64,000 nt of DNA from Streptomyces fuscichromogenes (lineage in GTDB: Bacteria > Actinomycetota > Actinomycetes > Streptomycetales > Streptomycetaceae), in contig NZ_BMML01000009.1 in the NCBI RefSeq assembly GCF_014645815.1, forward strand, positions 118,742 to 182,741, written 5' to 3'. Of the stretch, positions 1 through 6,823 are shown in pieces. Position numbers and translations under genes: made by a program. The number at the start of each line of letters is the position of its first letter. Within the stretch, counting starts at the first letter, position 1. Under the pieces are notes generated by a model. The model saw nothing but the letters and a program-made list of their open reading frames with translations, searched no databases and was not told where the DNA came from.

Positions 1-2068
1 CGCGTACGTACCGGCGCCCTCCCTCGAAGAGATAGTGAACGACTGCGGGCCGCTCCCGGCCCAGGCGGTCCGCTGGCTCGCCGCGGGCGTCGCCGAGGCG
101 CTCCAGTCGATCCACGGCGCCGGACTGGTCCACCGGGACCTCAAGCCCTCCAACGTCCTCGTCGTCGAGGACGGCCCCCGGGTCATCGACTTCGGCATCG
201 CCTCCGGTGTCTCCAACACCCGCCTGACGATGACGAACGTCGCCGTCGGCACCCCCGCCTACATGTCGCCGGAGCAGGCGAAGGACTCCCGGTCCGTGAC
301 CGGCGCGAGCGACGTCTTCTCGCTCGGCTCCATGCTCGTCTTCGCCGCCACCGGCCACCCGCCCTTCCACGGCGCCAACCCGGTCGAGACCGTCTTCATG
401 CTGCTGCGCGAGGGACCCGACCTCGAAGGCCTCCCGGACGAGCTGCGCCCCCTCATCGAGTCCTGTATGCAGATGGAGGCCACGGGCCGCCCCAACCCGG
501 CCGACCTCCAGGCCCAGCTGGCCCCCCACCTCTTCGGCTCCGGCTCCGACGACAGCGGTACGGCGTCCGCGTGGCTGCCCGAGAAGGCCGTCGGCCTGAT
601 CGAGTCCCGCCGCGGCGGCCGCCCGGCCGTGAAACCCTCCGCCACCCCGTCCGGCGGCCGCAGCGCCGGCCGCCCGGTGCTGCCCCCGCCGCCCTCCTAC
701 GACCCCGTGGTCCCGGCCCCGGTCCCCGTCGGCGGCCCCGACACCGGCCCGGTCCGCCTCGCCGGCGCCAAGGTGCCGATCGGGCCCGGCCCGCGCGTCG
801 CCGACGCCCGCGCCGCCGCCGTGAAGGCACCGCCGCCCGAGGCCGGCCTGGTCGCCAGCTGGTCCCGCCCGCACCCCGGCGTCAACGGCGCCGACCCCGC
901 CGTACCGCCGGTGCCCGCGCTGCCCCCGGAGACCGCGTCCGGCTGGCGGCCCTGGCGGTTCCGGATGTCCAACGACGTCTGGGGCACCCCGTCGGTCGAC
1001 GGCGACCTCGTCTACGTCACCTCCTTCGAGGTGCACGCCCTCGACGTGGCCACCGGCCGCCGCCGCTTCAAGACCCGTGACGTCGCCTGGTCCATGGCGG
1101 TCGCGGACGGCCGTGTCCACGCCTCCGACGGCCCCACCCTGTTCGCCCTGGAGGCCCGCGAGGGCGGCGACCTGTGGCGGTTGTCCACCGACGCCTGGGT
1201 GTACTCCCTCAAGGCCGACCGCGGCACCCTCGTCACCGGCACCCGGGGCGGCGGCGTCCAGGGCTGGGAGGCCGCCACCGGGCAGAAACTCTGGGAGCTG
1301 TCCGGCGCCCAGACCGACTTCGAGGCGCCGGAGTCCGGCCCCTGCCTCCACGACGGCACGGTCTACGTCTGGCAGGACGCGCGGCTGCGCGCGCTGGACG
1401 CCCGGACCGGCGACGAACGCTGGTCCTACCCCATCGGCGACGCGGCCTCCTGCGGCGGCGTCCCGGTCCGTCTCACGCACGCCGACGACGGCTTCGTGTA
1501 CGCCTCCGCGGGCACCCGCGTGATCGCCCTCGACACCGCGACGGGCCGGGTCCGCTGGCACTTCGAGGCCCCGGCGGTCTTCCTCTCCCCGCCCGCCTTC
1601 GTGCCGGGGCCCGCGGTCACCGGCGGCGGCATCTACCTCGCGGACTACCTCGGCACCGTCTACGCCCTCGACGCCACCGACGGCCGTGACCGCTGGCGCA
1701 TCGCGACGGAGGCCCGCGCCTCGATCGAACCGGTGCTCGTCGCCGCCGGCCACGTCCACGTCGGCAGCGGCAAGGGGCTCTACACCCTGGACGCGGTCAC
1801 CGGTACGCCCAAGTGGCGCTTCCAGGCGGGCGGCGACGTGGTGGGCGCCCCGGCGGTGGCCGAGGGCCGCATCCACTTCGGCTCCACCGACCACCTCCTG
1901 TACACGCTGAAGGCCGACGACGGCCGGCTGCGCTGGAAGCTGGCCACGGGCGGCGAGATCACCGGGTCGCCGGTGGTGCGCGACGGCGTGGTGTACGCGT
2001 GCAGCAAGGACCGCTGCGTGTACGCCCTGGACGCGGAAAAGGGGACGGGGACGGCGCGCACGGCGTGA
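1..2068 (+). CDS. afsK: Ser/Thr protein kinase with PQQ beta-propeller, AfsK-like (5' partial)
   Basis: Serine/threonine kinase that in Streptomyces phosphorylates AfsR and so feeds secondary-metabolism control. The frame is open to base 2, so the N-lobe of the kinase is outside the window; an internal GTG at 35 is not the true start. Visible are the catalytic loop HRDLKPSN (near base 133), the VIDFG Mg-binding motif (near 184) and the YMSPEQ substrate loop. A Pro/Ala-rich linker without a membrane segment follows, then from about base 950 repeated A-L-D-x-x-T-G-x-x-x-W blades typical of PQQ-like propellers. A soluble kinase with this C-terminus, about 5 kb from afsS-afsR, matches AfsK rather than the PASTA or transmembrane PknB class. 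The 3' end faces the ECH gene across a long palindrome. Sure of the family; the afsK name rests on architecture and neighbourhood. Confidence 0.88.
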   Translation, partial: AYVPAPSLEEIVNDCGPLPAQAVRWLAAGVAEALQSIHGAGLVHRDLKPSNVLVVEDGPRVIDFGIASGVSNTRLTMTNVAVGTPAYMSPEQAKDSRSVTGASDVFSLGSMLVFAATGHPPFHGANPVETVFMLLREGPDLEGLPDELRPLIESCMQMEATGRPNPADLQAQLAPHLFGSGSDDSGTASAWLPEKAVGLIESRRGGRPAVKPSATPSGGRSAGRPVLPPPPSYDPVVPAPVPVGGPDTGPVRLAGAKVPIGPGPRVADARAAAVKAPPPEAGLVASWSRPHPGVNGADPAVPPVPALPPETASGWRPWRFRMSNDVWGTPSVDGDLVYVTSFEVHALDVATGRRRFKTRDVAWSMAVADGRVHASDGPTLFALEAREGGDLWRLSTDAWVYSLKADRGTLVTGTRGGGVQGWEAATGQKLWELSGAQTDFEAPESGPCLHDGTVYVWQDARLRALDARTGDERWSYPIGDAASCGGVPVRLTHADDGFVYASAGTRVIALDTATGRVRWHFEAPAVFLSPPAFVPGPAVTGGGIYLADYLGTVYALDATDGRDRWRIATEARASIEPVLVAAGHVHVGSGKGLYTLDAVTGTPKWRFQAGGDVVGAPAVAEGRIHFGSTDHLLYTLKADDGRLRWKLATGGEITGSPVVRDGVVYACSKDRCVYALDAEKGTGTARTA

Positions 2069-2070
2069 GC

Positions 2071-2252
2071 GCCGAAGGGGGTGCCGCGACCGGTCGACGG
2101 GCGGCTGCGGGTGCGTGGGGGTTGTTCGCGCAGTTCCCCGCGCCCCTGAAGGGGCGCACTGCAGCGCCCTTCTTCTAGGGGCGCGGGGAACTGTGCGACA
2201 AGCCACGGCGAGCCCGCAGCCGCCGTCGACCGGTCGCGGCACCCCCTTCGGC
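2071..2252. repeat. 182-bp palindromic intergenic element, full copy 1
   Basis: The 41-base left arm (2071-2111) and 40-base right arm (2213-2252) are reverse complements with a single inserted G. The inner parts continue the symmetry, including GCGCAGTTCCCCGCGCCCCT (about 2128-2147) and its complement at about 2177-2195. It fills the gap between two convergent genes, so as RNA it would form a long hairpin able to terminate from both sides. The same core recurs near 19360, 32640 and 61920. Confidence 0.85.
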
Positions 2253-2276
2253 ACTCCCGCGCCGCCACGCGGTGCG

Positions 2277-3050
2277 TCAGCGGGTGTGCGGGGTCGTCCG
2301 CGGGCGGTCGGTGAAGAGCTGCGCCTGCCGCTCATCCGGCAGGTTGCCCAGCGCGATCAGGTGCGGTGCCTGGGCGAACCCGCGGTCCCGTGCCGCCTCC
2401 TTCGCCGCCCACAGCGCCCGTACGCTCCCCTGCACCCCCTCCGTCGGATACCCGGCGATCACGGTCGCGCAGCGCACCGCCGCCTCCAGCGCCCGCCCGG
2501 CGCCGGTCACCTCCGACACCAGCCCCACCTCGTACGCCCTGCGCGCCCCCAACCGCTCCGCGTTGCCCATGAGCACCGTCCGGGCCACCTCCCCGTACGG
2601 CATCCGCTGCGCCAGCAGCACGGACTCGTAGGCGCTGACCATGCCGTAGGAGGTGTGCGGGTCGAAGAACGTGGCGGTCTCGTCGGCGATCACGAAGTCC
2701 GCCTCGCCGAGGAGATAGAAGGCACCCCCGCAGGCCATCCCGGCCACCGCGGCGATCACCGGCTTCCACAGGTCGTTCGTCTTGGGGCCGATCGCGATCA
2801 GCGGATCGTCCTGGCTGTACGGCGAGGACGGCTGCGGCACGACGGCGTCCCGGTCCAGCCCGGTGCTGAAGGCGCGCCCGCCGGCCCCGGTGAGGACGAC
2901 GGCCCGTACCGCGTCGTCGAAGCGCAACGCCCGCCAGGTGGCGGAGAGTTCGGCGGCGAGGGCGAGGTCGACGGCGTTCAGCCGCTCGGGCCGGTCGAGG
3001 GTGACGACCGCGACCCCGGTCTCCTTGTCGGTGCTCAGGCGCAGGGTCAC
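2277..3050 (-). CDS. Enoyl-CoA hydratase/isomerase family protein
   Basis: Crotonase-fold enzyme, probably hydrating an enoyl-CoA or hydrolysing an acyl-CoA in the beta-oxidation-like pathway of this operon. 257 aa, the usual family length. The N-terminus has V-A-V-V-T-L-D-R-P-E-R-L-N-A-V-D, and the oxyanion-hole region reads G-M-A-C-G-G-A-F-Y-L-L-G-E-A-D-F. GTG at 3050 is chosen because GGAGC lies 6 nt upstream and because the codon overlaps the stop of the DUF35 gene by 4 bp (GTGA), implying translational coupling. It is the last gene of thiolase-DUF35-ECH, whose promoter carries the CTGACG operators. Substrate unknown. Confidence 0.88.
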   Translation of the reverse strand: MTLRLSTDKETGVAVVTLDRPERLNAVDLALAAELSATWRALRFDDAVRAVVLTGAGGRAFSTGLDRDAVVPQPSSPYSQDDPLIAIGPKTNDLWKPVIAAVAGMACGGAFYLLGEADFVIADETATFFDPHTSYGMVSAYESVLLAQRMPYGEVARTVLMGNAERLGARRAYEVGLVSEVTGAGRALEAAVRCATVIAGYPTEGVQGSVRALWAAKEAARDRGFAQAPHLIALGNLPDERQAQLFTDRPRTTPHTR

Positions 3051-3460
3051 GGCCGCTCCAGGACCCACTGCGGGACACCGTCCGCGAACACCGCCTGCAC
3101 CCGGGCGCCGATCCGGACCCGGTCCGGGGGCAGCGAGTCGAGGGGCGCCCCCGCCTCGCTCACCACGTTCCCCGCCATCCGCACCCGGGGCGCGTCGTCC
3201 AGCTCCACCACCACGACGTTGTACGGCGCCTGCGCCGCGTACTCGGGCAGCAGCGGCGGGTGCGGGACGACGTACGACCAGATGCGGCCGCGCCCGCTGG
3301 TCGGCCGCCACTCGCTCGCGAAGGACTGGCAGTGCGGGCAGCAGGGCCGGGGCGGGAAGCGGGGTTCGTGGCAGTCGGCGCAGGTCTGGACGCGGAGTTC
3401 GCCGCGGGCCGCGTACTCCCAGAAGGGGGCACCGTCGGTGTCGATGGCCGGTCGCAGCAT
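3047..3460 (-). CDS. Zn-ribbon/OB-fold DUF35 protein
   Basis: 137-aa acyl-CoA-binding partner protein. The N-terminal rubredoxin-like zinc ribbon is shown by CADC and CPHC, about 15 residues apart (residues 32-50). The C-terminal OB-fold has G-R-I-W-S-Y-V-V and V-V-V-E-L-D-D-A-P-R-V-R-M-A-G-N. DUF35 proteins pair with SCP2-type thiolases, as in the Ltp2/ChsH2-type retro-aldolase and hydratase complexes of steroid side-chain degradation. Here it lies directly between a thiolase (1-bp gap) and an enoyl-CoA hydratase (4-bp overlap), which suggests one complex. AGGAG lies 5 nt before the ATG. The pairing is established for the family; the chemistry here is inference. Confidence 0.88.
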   Translation of the reverse strand: MLRPAIDTDGAPFWEYAARGELRVQTCADCHEPRFPPRPCCPHCQSFASEWRPTSGRGRIWSYVVPHPPLLPEYAAQAPYNVVVVELDDAPRVRMAGNVVSEAGAPLDSLPPDRVRIGARVQAVFADGVPQWVLERP

Positions 3461-3461
3461 C

Positions 3462-4625
3462 TCAGCTCCTGTTCGTGAGGAGGAGGGCGGAGGTCGGCAC
3501 GCCCTCGCCGGCGGTGACCAGGCAGGTGGCGGCGCCGGGGACCTGGGCGGTGCTGGTGCCGCGCAGCTGCTTGACGCCCTCGGTGATGAGGTTGAAGCCG
3601 TGCACGTAGGCCTCGCTCAGCCCGCCGCCCGCGGTGTTCACGGGCAGCCGCCCGCCGATCTCCAGGGCGCCCCCCTCCGTGAACGCCCCGCCCTCCCCCC
3701 GTCCGCAGAAGCCGTAGCCCTCCAGGGAGAGCGGGATCAGCGCGGTGAAGGCGTCGTAGATCTGGGCGACGTCCACGTCCTCCGGGGTGAGGTCGGCGTG
3801 CTTCCACAGGTGCCGGGCGGCGGTCCAGGCGGGGCCGGTGAGGGGGTCGTCGTTCCAGTAGTTGACCATGCCGTGGTGCTGGGCGGGGAGGCCCTGGGCG
3901 GCGGAGTGGATGTGGACGGGCCGCCGCCGGCAGTCCCGGGCCCGCTCGCTGCTGACCACGACACACGCCAACGCGCCGTCCGTCTCCAGGCAGTTGTCGA
4001 AGAGGCAGAGGGGCTCGCTGATCCACCGGGAGGTCATGTACATCTCGCGGGTGAGGGGCCGGTCGTACATCACGGCGGCGGGATTCTGGTTGGCCCGGTT
4101 GCGGCAGGCGAGGGCGACGTTGAACAGGTGGTCCCTGGTGGCGCCGTACTCGTGCATGTAGCGACGCGTGAGCATGGCTATCTCGTCCGCGGGCCGGAGC
4201 AGGCCGAAGGGGCGGGTCCACTGGGCGGGGGTCGGGAGCTGGACGGTGGTGTTGGTCCAGGGGCGGGGGCCGCTGCCGCGCTTGCGGGACCGCCAGGCGA
4301 CCCCGACCGTGGCCTGCCCGCTCGCTATCGCCGTGGCCAGGTGCGCGACCGTGGCACAGGAGCCGCCGCCCCCGTACCCCACCTTGCTGAAGAAGGTCAG
4401 GTCGCCGAAGCCGACCGCCTTCGCCAGCTCCACCTCGTCCGTCTCCTCCATGGTGAAGGAGGCCAGGGCGTCGACCTCGCCGGGCGCGATGCCGGCGTCG
4501 TCGAGGGCGGCGAGGACGGCCCGGCAGGCGAGGGTCCGCTCGTCCTCGTCCAGCCGTTTGGCGAAGGGGGTCTGCCCGATCCCGACGATGGCGGTGGCGT
4601 CCTTGATGCCCCTGAGACCGGCCAT
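3462..4625 (-). CDS. SCP2/Ltp-type thiolase (lipid-transfer protein)
   Basis: 387-aa thiolase-fold protein. The N-terminus is the usual A-I-V-G-I-G-Q-T-P-F, a Gly-rich stretch leads to G-S-C-A-T-V-A at the nucleophile position (about residues 91-97), and a C-terminal segment reads N-T-A-G-G-G-L-S-E-A-Y-V-H-G in place of the G-H-P-x-G of classical thiolases. That replacement, together with a DUF35 partner, is typical of the Ltp2-like branch, which can act as an aldolase on acyl-CoAs. GGAGG precedes the ATG by 9 nt. First gene of a leftward operon, transcribed divergently from fadD over a shared double operator. Either C-C bond cleavage or thiolysis is possible. Confidence 0.87.
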   Translation of the reverse strand: MAGLRGIKDATAIVGIGQTPFAKRLDEDERTLACRAVLAALDDAGIAPGEVDALASFTMEETDEVELAKAVGFGDLTFFSKVGYGGGGSCATVAHLATAIASGQATVGVAWRSRKRGSGPRPWTNTTVQLPTPAQWTRPFGLLRPADEIAMLTRRYMHEYGATRDHLFNVALACRNRANQNPAAVMYDRPLTREMYMTSRWISEPLCLFDNCLETDGALACVVVSSERARDCRRRPVHIHSAAQGLPAQHHGMVNYWNDDPLTGPAWTAARHLWKHADLTPEDVDVAQIYDAFTALIPLSLEGYGFCGRGEGGAFTEGGALEIGGRLPVNTAGGGLSEAYVHGFNLITEGVKQLRGTSTAQVPGAATCLVTAGEGVPTSALLLTNRS

Positions 4626-4656
4626 GTGCCCGTACCTCCACGGCTGTCGCTGATTG

Positions 4657-4698
4657 CTGACAGGTCGTCAGGCTACAGCTAATCTGACGGTCAGTCAG
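4657..4698. promoter_or_regulatory. Divergent promoters with paired CTGAC operators (thiolase/fadD)
   Basis: Two 15-bp palindromes, CTGACAGGTCGTCAG (4657-4671) and CTGACGGTCAGTCAG (4684-4698), with centres 27 bp apart. Rightward: CTGACA (4657-4662) as -35, 17-bp spacer, TAATCT (4680-4685) as -10. Leftward, read on the minus strand: CTGACT (4698-4693), 17-bp spacer, TAGCCT (4675-4670). Each operator therefore covers the -35 of one direction and touches the -10 of the other, so one regulator could silence both operons. Promoter hexamers are by eye; the palindromes are exact. Confidence 0.72.
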
Positions 4699-4721
4699 CT
4701 ATGCGTCCGGGGAGGCCGGTT

Positions 4722-6314
4722 GTGCGCGGTGACAGGGAGTGGGGGACCGTTCCGGGACTGGTGCGGTCGGCGGCGGAGCGGTACCCGGACGTGGAGGCGG
4801 TGGTGGACGGCCGGACCCGGATCACGTACGCCGAACTGGGCGCCCGGGTGGAACGGGCGGCGGCCGCGTGCATCGCCTCCGGCGTCAGGACCGGCGACCG
4901 GGTGGGGATCTGGGCGCCGAACTCCCTGGAGTGGATCGTCGCAGCGCTGGGCGCGGTGTCGGCGGGCGGGGTGCTGGTCCCGCTGAACACCCGCTTCAAG
5001 GGGACCGAGGCGGCGGACGTGCTGCGCAGGAGCGGGGCCCGGCTGCTGTTCGTGACGGGGACGTTCCTGGGGACGTCGTACGTGGCGTCGCTGCGCAGGG
5101 CGGCGGGGGAGCGGCAGGGGGACGGGGACACCCCGGGCCCGCTGCCGGGACTGCCGGCCCTGCGGGACGTGGTGGTGCTGTCCGAGGACGCGCCGGTGGA
5201 CTTCCGCACCTGGAAGGACTTCCTGGCGGGCGGTGAGGGGGTGGCGGCCGGCGAGGTCGCGGCCCGCTCGGACGAACTGGACGGCACCTGCCTCTCCGAC
5301 ATCATCTTCACGTCCGGTACCACGGGCCGTCCGAAGGGCGCGATGATCACCCATGCGCAGACCCTGCGGGCGTACGAGATCTGGGCGGACCTGGCGGGCC
5401 TGCGCACCGGCGACCGCTACCTGATCGTCAACCCGTTCTTCCACACCTTCGGCTACAAGGCCGGGGTGATCGCGTGCCTGATGCGCGGGGCGACGATGAT
5501 CCCGCAGCCGGTGTTCAACGTGGCGACGGCTCTCGCGAACATCGCGTCGGAACGGGTGTCGGTGCTGCCCGGCCCCCCGACCCTGCACCAGTCCCTCCTC
5601 GACCATCCCGCCCGCGACACCCACGACCTCTCCGCGCTGCGCCTGGTGGTGACGGGCGCGGCGGTCGTCCCCCTGCTGCTGGTGGAACGCCTGCGCGGCG
5701 AACTCGGCGTCGAGACCGTCCTGACCGCCTACGGCCTCTCCGAGGCGAGCGGGATCGTGTCGATGTGCCGCCGGGGCGACGACCCGACGGTGATCGCGTC
5801 GACGTCGGGCCGGGCGATCCCCGGGACCGAGGTGAGAGTGGACGAGACCGGGGAGGTACTGGTCCGCGGCTTCAACGTGATGCGCGGCTACTACGAGGAC
5901 CCGGCCGCGACCGCCGAGGCCCTGACCGCGGACGGCTGGCTGCGCACGGGTGACATCGGCGTCCTCGACCCGGCCGGCAACCTCCGCATCACCGACCGCC
6001 TCAAGGACATGTTCATCGTCGGCGGCTTCAACGCCTACCCGGCGGAGATAGAGCAACTGCTGGGCCTGCACCCCGACGTGGCCGACGTGGCGGTGATCGG
6101 GGTACCGGACGCCCGGCTGGGCGAGGTCGGCAAGGCGTTCGTGGTGCGCCGTGCGGGCTCGGTCCTGACCGGGGACGACCTCATCGCCTGGTCCCGCCGC
6201 GAGATGGCGAACTACAAGGTGCCCCGCGTGGTGGAGTTCGTGGCGGCACTGCCGCGGAACGCGAGCGGGAAGGTGGTGAAGGGGGAACTGCGGGCCGACG
6301 GGCCCAGGCCGTAG
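4722..6314 (+). CDS. Acyl-CoA synthetase, FadD3-like AMP-binding ligase
   Basis: Activates a carboxylic acid to its CoA thioester through an acyl-adenylate, probably supplying the thiolase/ECH operon transcribed divergently. Motifs in order: P-loop SGTTGRPKG (residues 198-206), Y-G-L-S-E-A-S-G (A5-like), T-G-D-I-G (A7), a hinge D-R-L-K-D-M-F-I-V-G-G-F-N-A-Y-P-A-E-I-E, and the catalytic Lys region N-A-S-G-K-V at the end. GTG 4722 (530 aa) is preferred because GGGGAGG lies 6 nt upstream; an in-frame ATG at 4701 (537 aa) starts only 2 bp after the operator and has no ribosome site. Length is normal for the family. Substrate cannot be read from sequence. Confidence 0.9.
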   Translation: MRGDREWGTVPGLVRSAAERYPDVEAVVDGRTRITYAELGARVERAAAACIASGVRTGDRVGIWAPNSLEWIVAALGAVSAGGVLVPLNTRFKGTEAADVLRRSGARLLFVTGTFLGTSYVASLRRAAGERQGDGDTPGPLPGLPALRDVVVLSEDAPVDFRTWKDFLAGGEGVAAGEVAARSDELDGTCLSDIIFTSGTTGRPKGAMITHAQTLRAYEIWADLAGLRTGDRYLIVNPFFHTFGYKAGVIACLMRGATMIPQPVFNVATALANIASERVSVLPGPPTLHQSLLDHPARDTHDLSALRLVVTGAAVVPLLLVERLRGELGVETVLTAYGLSEASGIVSMCRRGDDPTVIASTSGRAIPGTEVRVDETGEVLVRGFNVMRGYYEDPAATAEALTADGWLRTGDIGVLDPAGNLRITDRLKDMFIVGGFNAYPAEIEQLLGLHPDVADVAVIGVPDARLGEVGKAFVVRRAGSVLTGDDLIAWSRREMANYKVPRVVEFVAALPRNASGKVVKGELRADGPRP

Positions 6315-6340
6315 CCGCCCGGCCCGCCCCCGGACACGCC

Positions 6341-6379
6341 TCGGCCGCGACGGCTCCCCCTCCGCGCCGCCGCGGCCGA
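6341..6379. terminator. Possible bidirectional hairpin between fadD and afsS
   Basis: TCGGCCGCG (6341-6349) pairs with CGCGGCCGA (6371-6379) across a 21-nt loop, between the convergent ends of fadD and the AfsS-like gene. No T-run follows on either side, so this is a weak call. Confidence 0.35.
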
Positions 6380-6399
6380 TCCCCGTCTCCGTGGTCCTG

Positions 6400-6597
6400 T
6401 CAGGCGGTCTCGCCCGTGGCGTGGATGTTGTCGGTGTGGACGTCGCTCGTGGCGGCCGCCACCGTCGGCTCGTCCGCCTCGAACGGGTTCCCGGTCTCCA
6501 GCGGCTCGCTCGTCGCGTGGATGTTGTCCGTGCTGACGGTCGTCCCGTCCTCGGTGGCCGTAACGTGGACGTTGTCGGTGCTGTTGCTGTTGCTCAT
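6400..6597 (-). CDS. afsS: AfsS-like small repeat peptide (sigma-like protein)
   Basis: 65-aa acidic peptide with three near-copies of T-D-N-[VI]-H (TDNVHVT near residue 7, STDNIHAT near 22, TDNIHAT near 55). AfsS of Streptomyces, the small effector downstream of AfsR, is known for three short repeats built on D-N-H, and such proteins are often labelled sigma-like. The gene lies directly 3' of afsR on the same strand, the arrangement known in S. coelicolor. GGGGAGG is 8 nt before the ATG at 6597; a GTG two codons earlier is less likely. The spelling here (TDNIHAT) differs from the S. coelicolor form as I recall it. Biochemical activity unknown. Confidence 0.8.
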   Translation of the reverse strand: MSNSNSTDNVHVTATEDGTTVSTDNIHATSEPLETGNPFEADEPTVAAATSDVHTDNIHATGETA

Positions 6598-6762
6598 GTG
6601 CACTGCCTCCCCTGACAGTTCGGTGCCCTGAAATAGACCGCCCGTCCGGCGGCTCCCCCGAAGCCGCCGGACCGGCGTGGTGACCGCTCACCGTAGTCGA
6701 ACGGCCCAGGTCGTCCCGTCTGCCCCCCGACGCGGCGGAACGACACCACGAGAGTGACGCAC

Positions 6763-6784
6763 GGCGATAAACGAACGATGAACG
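6763..6784 (-). promoter_or_regulatory. Putative AfsR (SARP) box upstream of afsS
   Basis: On the minus strand two adjacent 11-mers, CGTTCATCGTT and CGTTTATCGCC, share CGTTnATCG in direct orientation. SARP regulators bind direct repeats with 11-bp periodicity just upstream of the -10 box, and AfsR activates afsS. A candidate -10 (CACTCT) begins about 6 nt after the second repeat. It lies about 165 nt upstream of the afsS start, between afsR and afsS. Confidence 0.6.
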
Positions 6785-6823
6785 TCCGGACGCCCCTTTC
6801 CGCCCGTCCGGACGGTCCCCGCA

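Noticed and set aside
2115..4682. 855-codon plus-strand frame over the ECH-DUF35-thiolase operon
   Set aside because: Shadow of three recognisable minus-strand genes; begins inside the palindromic element.
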